Positions 53,341 through 62,256 of a stretch of DNA of 64,000 bases are shown in pieces. Where the stretch lies: positions 1 through 64,000 of the forward strand of contig NZ_VIGH01000008.1 in the NCBI RefSeq assembly GCF_006704125.1, given 5' to 3'. The translations under genes and the position numbers were made by a program. This stretch comes from Rhodococcus spelaei (lineage in GTDB: Bacteria; Actinomycetota; Actinomycetes; Mycobacteriales; Mycobacteriaceae). The number at the start of each line of letters is the position of its first letter. Position 1 is the first letter of the stretch. The notes below the pieces were generated by a model. It did no database searches. It worked only from the letters and a program-made list of their open reading frames with translations, and was not told where the DNA came from.

Positions 53341-54627
53341 ATGGCCGTGATGTCCACTCCCGCCCCCGACGGTCTGCGCCGCCGCGCCGACGGAGTCGTC
53401 GTGTGGAGCCCCGAGTATCTCGACTACCGGTGGAGCGCCGACCATCCGATGAATCCCACCCGCCTCGACCTGACGATGTCGCTGGCACGCGGACTCGGAC
53501 TGATCGAGGGTGCGGAGGTGGTTCGTCCCGACCCCGCGAGCGACACCGACCTGCTGCGCATCCACACCCCCGCCTACATCGCCGCGGTGAAGGCGGCCGG
53601 CAGCGGACCGGTGCAGGGCCTCGCCGACGCCCGCGCCGAGGGCGAGCAGGCCCCGCACGGACTCGGCAGCGAGGACAATCCGATCTTCCCGCGCATGCAC
53701 GAGGCCAGCGCGATCCTCGCCGGCGGTTCACTGGCCGCGGCCAGGGAGATCGCCTCGGGCCGGGCCCGCCGGGCCGTCAGCATCGGCGGCGGGATGCACC
53801 ACGCGATGGCGGACTGGGCCTCCGGGTTCTGCGTCTACAACGACGCCGCGATCGCCATTTCCTGGCTGCTGGACAACGGGTTCGACCGCATCGCCTACAT
53901 CGACGTCGACGCCCACCACGGTGACGGCGTCCAGCACGCCTTCCTCGGCGACCCGCGGGTGCTCACCGTCTCGATCCACCAGCATCCCGCGACCCTGTGG
54001 CCGAACACCGGCTGGTCCAGCGAGGTCGGATCGGGGCGGGGGGAGGGCACCGCGGTCAACCTGCCGGTGCTGCCGGGGACGGTGGACTCGGTGTGGCTCA
54101 GGGCCTTTCACGCGGTAGTGCCCGGGGCGGTCGCGGCGTTCAAGCCGCAGATCGTGATCAGTCAGTGCGGCGTGGACAGTCACCGCGAGGATCCGCTCGC
54201 GGACCTGAGCCTGACCGTGGACGGCCAGCGGGCCGCCTTCCGTGCCATGCGCGATCTCGCCGACCGGTACGCCGAGGGCCGGTGGATCGCCGTCGGCGGC
54301 GGCGGGTACGGCCTGGTGCGGGTGGTGCCGCGGGCCTGGACCCACCTGATCGCGACTGCCCTCGACCGCGACCTCGACCCCGCGCAGCCGACCCCGGTGC
54401 AATGGCGGGACCGGGTCGCCGCGATGGCGCCGAATGTCGAGCTGCCCCTGACGATGAGCGACGGCGTCCAGCCGGACTACCTGCCCTGGGACGGTCCCGG
54501 CGGCACCCCCGAGACCGGCACGGAAACGCTCGACCGAGCGCTGGTGCGGGTCGACGCGGCGATCGTCGCGACCCGCCGCGCGTGCTACCCACTGCTCGGC
54601 ATGGACCCGGAGGATCCCCGTGACTGA
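53341..54627 (+). CDS. acuC: AcuC-type histone-deacetylase-fold lysine deacetylase
   Basis: A 428-residue, zinc-dependent deacylase. HDAC motifs: HPMNPTRLDLT near residue 35, GGGMHHAMADWASGFCVYND near residue 140 (tandem His), YIDVDAHHGDGVQ near residue 186 (Asp and His zinc ligands), an IHQHPATLWPNTG strand and GGGGYGLVRVV near residue 319. In Bacillus, AcuC removes acetyl groups from acetyl-CoA synthetase. ATG 53341 is used, with ATG 53350 possible. The stop overlaps the next gene by 8 bp; that gene is a GNAT-CoA-ligase fusion, i.e. an acetylation writer/eraser pair. It is divergent from ideR. Confidence 0.9.
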   Translation: MAVMSTPAPDGLRRRADGVVVWSPEYLDYRWSADHPMNPTRLDLTMSLARGLGLIEGAEVVRPDPASDTDLLRIHTPAYIAAVKAAGSGPVQGLADARAEGEQAPHGLGSEDNPIFPRMHEASAILAGGSLAAAREIASGRARRAVSIGGGMHHAMADWASGFCVYNDAAIAISWLLDNGFDRIAYIDVDAHHGDGVQHAFLGDPRVLTVSIHQHPATLWPNTGWSSEVGSGRGEGTAVNLPVLPGTVDSVWLRAFHAVVPGAVAAFKPQIVISQCGVDSHREDPLADLSLTVDGQRAAFRAMRDLADRYAEGRWIAVGGGGYGLVRVVPRAWTHLIATALDRDLDPAQPTPVQWRDRVAAMAPNVELPLTMSDGVQPDYLPWDGPGGTPETGTETLDRALVRVDAAIVATRRACYPLLGMDPEDPRD

Positions 54628-57319
54628 CCCCGCCCGCGAGTCGTCGGCGCTGCCGCCGACCCGACAGTCCGGCCTGCGGCCGCCGTTTCCCGCGCACTGG
54701 CTCGCGGACGTGCTCGCCACCGACGGCGGCGTGGTGCACCTGCGGCCGATCCTGCCTGCGGACGCGGACAAGCTGATCGCGTTCCACGCCAAGCTGTCCG
54801 AACGCACCCGTTACCTGCGCTACTTCGGGCCGTACCCGACCATGTCCAACCGCGACGTGGTGCGGTTCACCACGGTCGACCACCACAACAGGGTGGCGTT
54901 CGTCGCGGAGCTCGGCGACGAGATCATCGCGGTGGGCCGGTACGAGCGACTGCTCGACGTCGGGGACGGCAATTCCGCGGAGGTCGCGTTCGTCGTCGCT
55001 GACGCGCACCAGGGCCGGGGCCTCGGCCCGATCCTGCTCGAGCACCTCGCGGGCGCGGCCGCCGAAAACGGTCTGACGATGTTCGTCGCGGAGGTGCTCG
55101 CCGAGAACCGCAACATGGTCAGTGTGTTCCGCGAGGCCGGCTACCAGGTCAGCCGCAGCTTCGACGGCGGCGTGCTGCGGCTCGAGTTCGCGATCGACCC
55201 CACCGAGGCGCTGCTGACGGTCCGCAACGCGCGGGAGCGGGCAGCGGAGGCTCGGAGCGTGCGCAACCTGCTCAGCCCACAGTCGGTCGCGGTGATCGGA
55301 GCGTCCACCGACAGCGCGAAGATCGGTAACGCGGTGCTGCGCAACCTGCTCGGTGCCGGCTTCGCCGGCGCGGTCTACCCGGTCAACGCCGAGCACCGTT
55401 CGGTGCGCGGGGTGCGCGCCTATCCGTCCGTGCACGAGATCCCCGACGACGTGGACCTGGCTGTGGTCGCGGTGCCCGCCGAGGCCATCGACGCCGTCCT
55501 CGACGACTGCCTGGCCAAGGGTGTGAAGGCGCTGGTCGTGGTGTCCGCCGGTTTCGGTGAGTCCGGCCCGGACGGGGTCAGTTCCGAACGGCGACTGGTC
55601 CACGCGGCGCGAGCACACGGCATGCGGCTGGTCGGGCCGAACGCGTTGGGGGTGGCCAACACCAACGGCGCGGTCCGCCTCAACGCCACGCTCGCGCCCG
55701 CACTGCCGCACGGCGGCCGCGTCGGGTTCTTCTGCCAGTCCGGCGCGCTGGGCATCGCGATCCTCGACGAGGCCGCACGCCGGCGGCTCGGGCTGTCCAC
55801 CTTCGTCTCCGCAGGCAACCGCGCCGACGTCTCCGGCAACGACCTTCTGCAGTACTGGGATTCGGACCCGGAGACCGAGGTCGTGCTGCTGTACCTGGAG
55901 AGCTTCGGCAACCCCCGCAAGTTCTCCCGGATCGCGCGTCGCGTGGCGCGCAACAAGCCGATCGTCGCGGTCAAGTCGGGCAGGCACGCGGTGCCGCCCG
56001 CGCTCAAGGCCACCAGCGTGGAGATCGACGACTCCATCGTCGCCGCGCTGTTCGAACAGGCCGGGGTGGTGCAGGTCGGCTCGATCGACCAACTCTTCGA
56101 CTGCGCCGTGCTTTTCGGCTACCAGCCGTTGCCCGCCGGCCCGCGCGTCGCGGTGGTCGGGAACTCGACCGCGCTCGGGGTGCTGGCCGCGGACGCGGCC
56201 CGCTCCGAGGGACTGACGGTCGCCGGTCCGGTCGACCTCCGCGCGCAGGCGAGCCCCGAGGAGTTCGCCGGTGCGGTGAGTGCGGCGATCGCCGACGAGG
56301 AGGTGGACTCGGTGATCGCGCTGTTCGTGCCGCCGGTGGCGATGGACGCCGAACCGTACGCGAAGGCCCTGCGTGACGCCGCTCGCGACACCGGCAAGCC
56401 GATCGTCACGACCTTCCTTGCCGCGGAAGGCATTCCGGATGTGCTGGCGGTACTCGGGCCGGACGGCAACCCGGTCCGCGGATCGGTGCCCTCGTACCCG
56501 GGCCCGGAGCGGGCGGTGCTCGCGCTGGCCAGGGCCTGGCGCTACGCCCAGTGGAAGGTGCGGCCGAGCTCGACCGTGGTGCGTCCGGACGGCATCGATG
56601 CCGACCGCGCGGCGAGGTTGGTGCAGTCGTGGCTGGGCGACGGGGAGGGACGTTGGCTCACCGACTTCGAGGCCGCCGAACTGCTCGCCTGTTACGGCAT
56701 CCCGGTGGTGGACTTCGCCGCCGCGAACTCGGAGGACGAGGCCGTCGCCGCCGCGGAGGCACTGGGATTTCCGGTGGCGGTCAAGGCCACCGGCGAGCAG
56801 TGGCGGCACCGGCCGGACCTCGGCGGGGTGCGGCTCGACATCTACACCCCGGACGCGGTGCGCGCCGCCTACCGCGACCTCGCCGCCGCGTCCGGTGAGC
56901 CGTTGCTGCACGTGCAACGGATGGCGACCAAGGGAATCGGCTGCGTGATCGGTGTGCAGGACGACCCGTCGTTCGGCTCGCTGGTCTCGTTCGGTCTCGC
57001 CGGCGTCATCTCGGGTCTGCTCGGCGACCGCGCCTACCGCGTCCTGCCGGTGACCGAGGCCGAGGCCGCCGAGCTGATCGAGGCGCCCAAGGCGGCCCCG
57101 CTGCTGTCGGGCTACCGGAGCGCCCCGGTGGTGGACAAGGCCGCGCTGGTGGAGTTGGTGCAGCGGATCTCCGCGCTCGGCGACGATCTGCCGGAGGTCC
57201 GGGAACTGGTGTGCGAGCCGGTGCTCGCCAGTGCGGACGGCGCGAGGGTCACCGACTCACGAGTCCGGATCGGCCCCGAGTGGAGCCGAGCGGACTTCGG
57301 TCCCCGCCGGTTGCGGTAG
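54620..57319 (+). CDS. Pat-like GNAT / ADP-forming acyl-CoA-ligase fusion
   Basis: An 899-residue, three-part protein. Residues 30-210: GNAT domain (VHLRPILPADADKLIAFHAK, VADAHQGRGLGPILLEHL = acetyl-CoA loop). Residues 225-650: CoA-binding and ligase-like domains of ADP-forming acyl-CoA synthetase (VAVIGASTDSAKIGNAVLRN, FFCQSGALGIAI). Residues 670-890: ATP-grasp domain (ELLACYGIPVVDF, FPVAVKATGEQWRHR). The phospho-histidine segment (usually SHTG after KSG.S) reads KATSVEIDDS here, so ligase chemistry is probably lost and the enzyme would be a lysine acetyltransferase, as in Pat/PatA. It overlaps acuC by 8 bp. Confidence 0.88.
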   Translation: MTDPARESSALPPTRQSGLRPPFPAHWLADVLATDGGVVHLRPILPADADKLIAFHAKLSERTRYLRYFGPYPTMSNRDVVRFTTVDHHNRVAFVAELGDEIIAVGRYERLLDVGDGNSAEVAFVVADAHQGRGLGPILLEHLAGAAAENGLTMFVAEVLAENRNMVSVFREAGYQVSRSFDGGVLRLEFAIDPTEALLTVRNARERAAEARSVRNLLSPQSVAVIGASTDSAKIGNAVLRNLLGAGFAGAVYPVNAEHRSVRGVRAYPSVHEIPDDVDLAVVAVPAEAIDAVLDDCLAKGVKALVVVSAGFGESGPDGVSSERRLVHAARAHGMRLVGPNALGVANTNGAVRLNATLAPALPHGGRVGFFCQSGALGIAILDEAARRRLGLSTFVSAGNRADVSGNDLLQYWDSDPETEVVLLYLESFGNPRKFSRIARRVARNKPIVAVKSGRHAVPPALKATSVEIDDSIVAALFEQAGVVQVGSIDQLFDCAVLFGYQPLPAGPRVAVVGNSTALGVLAADAARSEGLTVAGPVDLRAQASPEEFAGAVSAAIADEEVDSVIALFVPPVAMDAEPYAKALRDAARDTGKPIVTTFLAAEGIPDVLAVLGPDGNPVRGSVPSYPGPERAVLALARAWRYAQWKVRPSSTVVRPDGIDADRAARLVQSWLGDGEGRWLTDFEAAELLACYGIPVVDFAAANSEDEAVAAAEALGFPVAVKATGEQWRHRPDLGGVRLDIYTPDAVRAAYRDLAAASGEPLLHVQRMATKGIGCVIGVQDDPSFGSLVSFGLAGVISGLLGDRAYRVLPVTEAEAAELIEAPKAAPLLSGYRSAPVVDKAALVELVQRISALGDDLPEVRELVCEPVLASADGARVTDSRVRIGPEWSRADFGPRRLR

Positions 57320-57339
57320 CGGCGCACAGGGAACGTAGT

Positions 57340-57395
57340 CGCGCCGGTCGATCCGGCTCCTGAGGGGGGAGGAGCCTGGTGGATCGACCGGCGCG
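57340..57395. terminator. bidirectional terminator
   Basis: A 15-bp stem (CGCGCCGGTCGATCC and complement), a 4-nt bulge and a further 7-bp stem (GGCTCCT/AGGAGCC), between the convergent pat-like and sigB genes. Confidence 0.75.
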
Positions 57396-57454
57396 CTGGG
57401 TGGACTGCGGACAGGGGGAGTGACCGTCAGCCCACCGGTTCGGGGGGACGAGGG

Positions 57455-58426
<972 letters not shown>

Positions 58427-58462
58427 GACCTGCCTCCTCATCGGTGGTGTCTCATATGGCTC

Positions 58463-58489
58463 AACGCCACACCACCGGCCAAAGTTCCC
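58463..58489 (-). promoter_or_regulatory. ECF-type (SigE/SigH-like) promoter of sigB
   Basis: On the minus strand: GGGAAC (58489-58484), 17-bp spacer, CGTT (58466-58463), about 37 bp before the sigB ATG. This equals the GGAAC/CGTT form used by SigE/SigH-group factors, which are known to drive sigB in mycobacteria. Confidence 0.72.
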
Positions 58490-58584
58490 GGGCGACCTGC
58501 GTCACAACGCGTCTGACCTGCGTGTTTGCGAAACCGGTCCTGAGAAGTTACTGAGAAGACACCGAGCCGGGAACGGGGCCGTGA

Positions 58585-60078
58585 CTACCCGGCGGGCGCG
58601 AGGTCCGCAGGCAGCACCAGCCCGTGCCGAACCAGGGAGTGCACCAGGGGCACGGAAGCCTCGACGAGCTGCTCGGCGCCCTCACCGTGGGCGGCCGCGA
58701 GCAGCTCGACCAGCTCGTTCAACACCAGACCGTCGGCGCGCATTCCGCCGAGCAGCGCCGCGGCAAGGTCGTCCACCTCGTGCTGCCAGGCGGGCCCGTC
58801 GCCGCGGTGCACCCGCGCGACCACCTGACGCCAGCCCTCGTCGCCCGGTAGGTAGACCCGCTCCAGCGCGGTCGACGGCGCCACGAGGAAACGGCTCTCG
58901 AGCACGTCGCGCTCGCGCAGCCACGCGACCCGGTCGAAGTAGCCGAGCGCCTCGTCGCCGAGCGGGTCGCTGTAGCCGTGCCGCAGGTCCTCGGCCAGCA
59001 CGTCGCTGGCTTCGTCGGTGCGACGCAGGTAGACGAAGCCGAATCCGATGCCCTCGACGTCGTTGTCCGCGAAGTGCGCCAACCACGCCTCGGCCTGCGC
59101 GGCGGTCGCCGGATCGCGGGGGTCGAGTCCGGCGTCGCGCATCCAGGTGCCCACGTACAACGCGGGATCGGCGACGTCGCGCTGCACGATCCACGCGTCC
59201 ACCCCGTGCGCGGGCAGCCACGACGCCACGCGGGAGCGCCAGTCCTCCCCGTCGACGTGCAACCAGGACGCCAGCATCGAGGCGGTGCCGCCCGGCTCGA
59301 GGTGGTCGATCGCCCGGGAGATCATCAGCTCGCTGGCGCCGTCGAGATCGAGGCCCGAATCGCGGTAGGTGTGCTCGACCCGTGCCCGGCCGACCACGAA
59401 CGGGGGATTGGCGACCACCCGGTCGAAGCGGCGACCGGCGACAGGCTCGAACCACGACCCGGCGAGCAGGTCGACGTCCACCTCGTTGAGCGCGAACGTC
59501 GCCGCCGACAACTCGAGGGCGCGCAGGTTGATGTCGGTGGCGGTGACGGAGCGTGCGTACCCGGTCGCATGCAGGGCCTGGATTCCGCAGCCGGTACCGA
59601 TGTCGAGCACCGACCCGGTCGCGGCGGTCGGCGTCCCGCGCAGCAGCGACAGCGAGGCGTGACCCACTCCGAGCACATGGTCGGGGCTCGTGGTCCGCGG
59701 TCGCATGCTGGCGTCGAGGTCGGAGAGCACCCAGTGGTTGCCCCCGCCCAGGTCCATCGGCCGCAGGTCCAGCGCGGCCCGCACCAGGGCGCCGTCGCGT
59801 TCGAGCAGGCCGGCGGCCACTGCCTGGTCGAGGTTCACCGGTGCGAGGGCGGACGCGACGTCGGTCGCGGCGCAGTCGTCGCCCAGCAGGAACAGTCGGG
59901 CCAGCAGTCCCAGTTCGCCCGCGTCGCGGGTGGCGCGACGAACCGGCACCGGCTCGCCACGGCCCAGGGCCGCGTGCGCGTCGTCGCCGAGCGCGTCGAG
60001 CAGGGCGTCGGCGGTGTACTCGGTTCGGTGCAGGGCCTCGCGCAGCGGGCCGCAGAGGGAGAGCAGTTCGCGGTTCAC
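58585..60078 (-). CDS. SAM-dependent methyltransferase, RlmG/PrmC-like NPPF type
   Basis: A 497-residue protein. The first ~130 residues are a helical winged-like domain (RRATRDAGELGLLARLFLL), followed by a class I methyltransferase: SVLDIGTGCGIQALHA near residue 154 and the substrate motif VVANPPFVVG near residue 223, as in N6-adenine, N2-guanine or glutamine methylases. The C-terminal ~150 residues are a separate domain (YLRRTDEASDVLAEDLRHGY). The target could be rRNA or a protein such as release factor. It lies upstream of sigB with the same orientation. Confidence 0.78.
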   Translation of the reverse strand: MNRELLSLCGPLREALHRTEYTADALLDALGDDAHAALGRGEPVPVRRATRDAGELGLLARLFLLGDDCAATDVASALAPVNLDQAVAAGLLERDGALVRAALDLRPMDLGGGNHWVLSDLDASMRPRTTSPDHVLGVGHASLSLLRGTPTAATGSVLDIGTGCGIQALHATGYARSVTATDINLRALELSAATFALNEVDVDLLAGSWFEPVAGRRFDRVVANPPFVVGRARVEHTYRDSGLDLDGASELMISRAIDHLEPGGTASMLASWLHVDGEDWRSRVASWLPAHGVDAWIVQRDVADPALYVGTWMRDAGLDPRDPATAAQAEAWLAHFADNDVEGIGFGFVYLRRTDEASDVLAEDLRHGYSDPLGDEALGYFDRVAWLRERDVLESRFLVAPSTALERVYLPGDEGWRQVVARVHRGDGPAWQHEVDDLAAALLGGMRADGLVLNELVELLAAAHGEGAEQLVEASVPLVHSLVRHGLVLPADLAPAG

Positions 60079-60105
60079 GCGGACAGTCTTGCAGGCGGGA
60101 AGGAT

Positions 60106-60468
60106 TCAGCCCTCGATCGTGTGCTGCCCGGGTGATTCGATGGCGGGCCGCGGCGGCGGCTTGTGGTCGTAGCGTCGGGGCTCGTCCGGCCGGCGCGGCG
60201 GACGGTCGTTCGCGACCAGGACCGCGATCCACGGCAGCGGGATCGACGCACCGATGATCGCGAGGCTGATCAGTGCGTTGTGCCATTCGCCGTAGGCGAT
60301 GGCGGCGAGCACGAGGGCGGGGATGCGGATCGCCATCAGGATCGTGTACTTGCGGATCCGGACGCGCTGCTGCTCCTCGAAGGACTGCGCCGCGTCGGTG
60401 ATGAGAATCGGGTTCCGGGACGCGTCGTCAGACTCGTCCGCGTGATGGAATCCGGAACCTGGTGCCAT
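60106..60468 (-). CDS. DUF3099 membrane protein
   Basis: A 120-residue protein: ITDAAQSFEEQQRVRIRKYT before two membrane helices near residues 44-63 and 66-86 (ALISLAIIGASIPLPWIAV), then a basic Pro-rich tail. It matches DUF3099. The stop is 27 bp upstream of the methylase gene start, and both may share a transcript. Function unknown. Confidence 0.85.
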   Translation of the reverse strand: MAPGSGFHHADESDDASRNPILITDAAQSFEEQQRVRIRKYTILMAIRIPALVLAAIAYGEWHNALISLAIIGASIPLPWIAVLVANDRPPRRPDEPRRYDHKPPPRPAIESPGQHTIEG

Positions 60469-60548
60469 ATCTCTACCCTCCCACTTGTGTTCGCCGAATG
60501 CACTACCGGGTCTCGCCGGACCGGCCCGGAATGCGTCATCATGGACGG

Positions 60549-60785
60549 GTGAGCACTCAGACCAAGGAACGTCCCGACACCACCACCGACGAGTCGACCG
60601 ACGACGACGCCCCGAAGTTCTTCCACTACGTGAAGAAGAACAAGATCGCCGAGAGCGCTGTCATGGGCACGCACGTCGTGGCCCTGTGCGGCGAGGTGTT
60701 CCCCGTGACCAAGTCCGCCAAGCCGGGCTCGCCGGTGTGCCCCGACTGCAAGAAGATCTACGAGGGGTTGCGTCCCGGCGAGTGA
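60549..60785 (+). CDS. DUF3039 small zinc-ribbon-like protein (Rv2708c-like)
   Basis: A 78-residue protein: an acidic Thr/Asp-rich start, KFFHYVKKNKIAESAVMGTH, then ALCGEVFPV and PVCPDCKKIYEGL, a Cys-x(n)-Cys-x2-Cys pattern that can bind zinc. It is the actinobacterial DUF3039 family (Rv2708c in M. tuberculosis, close to sigB). GTG 60549 is used; the longer frame upstream crosses the divergent DUF3099 promoter. Its last 28 bp overlap the end of the convergent YihY gene. Confidence 0.85.
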   Translation: MSTQTKERPDTTTDESTDDDAPKFFHYVKKNKIAESAVMGTHVVALCGEVFPVTKSAKPGSPVCPDCKKIYEGLRPGE

Positions 60786-62005
60786 GCCGGCGCGGGGACC
60801 GGCGGTGACGGCACCGCCGCGTCGGCGCCCGTCTCCAGCACGTTCGCCGCAGCCTCGTCGGCTTCCGGTGCCTCGTGCCGACCCCGTTCGGGTCCTGCGA
60901 TACGGATCGGCGCGGACGCCAGCTTGCGGGTGAGGTTCGTCACCGTGCCGATCGGCGCGGTGACGGGCGCCGCGGTCGCGGCCTGCGCGGCCAGCCATTC
61001 CCGCATCTGCTCGATCCGAGTGGCGCGGGCGGGCCAGAACTCCTGGATCGTCGCGTTGAACTGGGCGCCCAGAACCACCGCGAAGCCGAGGAAGAACGTG
61101 AACAGCAGGAACGCGATCGGGGTGGCCAACGCCCCGTACGTGTAGCCGGTCCCGGTCACCCAGGTCAGGTACCGGCGCAGGATCGCGCTCGCCGCCATGA
61201 AGAAGACGCCCGCGAGGAGCGACCCGCACAGCAGTCGGTGCCACGGCAGCGACTTGGGCAGGGCGACTTTGTAGAGCGTGGTCAACCCGACGATCAGCAG
61301 CAGTCCCACCGCCGGGTAGTAGAACGTGTCGACCGCCTGCGAACCCACGGCATGCCAGGACTCCGGCAACACCCGGCCGATGAGGGTCGGTCCCAGCGCG
61401 ACGAGGGGCAGCACGAACACCGACACGACCAGGAACATCACGTAGAGCAGCAGTGCGAAGATCCGCTGCCAGACGGGATGGCGGGCGTCCTTCTGCCCGT
61501 GCGCCTCGACGATCGAGTCGACGAAGGTCGAGATCGCCGACGACCCCGCCCACAGCGACAGCAGGAAGCCCGCCGAGATGATCTCCGGCCTGCCGCGGCC
61601 GAGCACGTCGTTGACGGTCGGCTGAATGATCTGGTCGACGACGTTCTCGCTGAACGCGCTGCGACTGAACGTGATGATCTTCGACTCGATGATGTTCACC
61701 GTGTCCGGTCCGAACCAGCCGCCGACGTAGCCGATCGACCCGAGAAGTCCGAGCAGCAGTGGGGGAAGCGAGAGTGTCTGCCAGAACGCGGCAGTCGCGG
61801 CCTTGCCGAAGATCGAGTCGCCCCACGCCTTGGTCGCGGTGCGCGCGATCACCCGCCACGCCGTGTGCAGGGGACGGAATCCCCGCTCGCTCTCCGGCGC
61901 GGCTGGACAGGTGTCGCCGGCCTGCCCCTCGGGCGAAGCCTCGGGTTCACAGACAGACTCCTCGGGCGTTTCGCCCGCGTGCTGCCCCCGGATCGGCTCA
62001 CTCAT
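60758..62005 (-). CDS. YihY/BrkB-family membrane protein
   Basis: A 415-residue protein with an acidic N-terminus of about 60 residues, six to seven membrane helices (AAFWQTLSLPPLLLGLLGSI near residue 75 onward; LLSLWAGSSAISTFVDSIVE near residue 150; LLVIVGLTT-type helices later), a GTGYTYGALATPIAFLLFTF signature near residue 284, and a long Ala/Pro/Glu-rich tail (residues 335-415). This is the YihY (formerly RNase BN-like) family, thought to be a membrane transporter or structural protein. ATG 62005 is taken as the start. It overlaps DUF3039 convergently by 28 bp. Confidence 0.82.
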   Translation of the reverse strand: MSEPIRGQHAGETPEESVCEPEASPEGQAGDTCPAAPESERGFRPLHTAWRVIARTATKAWGDSIFGKAATAAFWQTLSLPPLLLGLLGSIGYVGGWFGPDTVNIIESKIITFSRSAFSENVVDQIIQPTVNDVLGRGRPEIISAGFLLSLWAGSSAISTFVDSIVEAHGQKDARHPVWQRIFALLLYVMFLVVSVFVLPLVALGPTLIGRVLPESWHAVGSQAVDTFYYPAVGLLLIVGLTTLYKVALPKSLPWHRLLCGSLLAGVFFMAASAILRRYLTWVTGTGYTYGALATPIAFLLFTFFLGFAVVLGAQFNATIQEFWPARATRIEQMREWLAAQAATAAPVTAPIGTVTNLTRKLASAPIRIAGPERGRHEAPEADEAAANVLETGADAAVPSPPVPAPAHSPGRNPS

Positions 62006-62256
62006 GATGGTTCCAGCATTCCTGACTGCCCGCGCGTCGGCACAACCGTGGTGTCCGTGTCGGCGAAATTGTGGCCCGGGCGACGCTGCGACACCGCTCA
62101 CCGACGGGTCGTCGGATGCGGAGAAGGTCGGTCGGCCGCGTTAGGCTCGTCGACGGAGCGGAGCCAGTGGAGTGACCGGCACTTCGAGTGTCGGACGCCA
62201 GCCGGACCGGACATCATCGGGCCACGACTGCGGTCGAGTAAGGAGCGGAAGCGACA

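Noticed and set aside
49279-54627. A 1782-codon open frame through galE and ideR
   Set aside because: It is antisense to ideR, galE and the phospholipase and arises from high GC. Only its last part (53341-54627, AcuC) has protein-family content.
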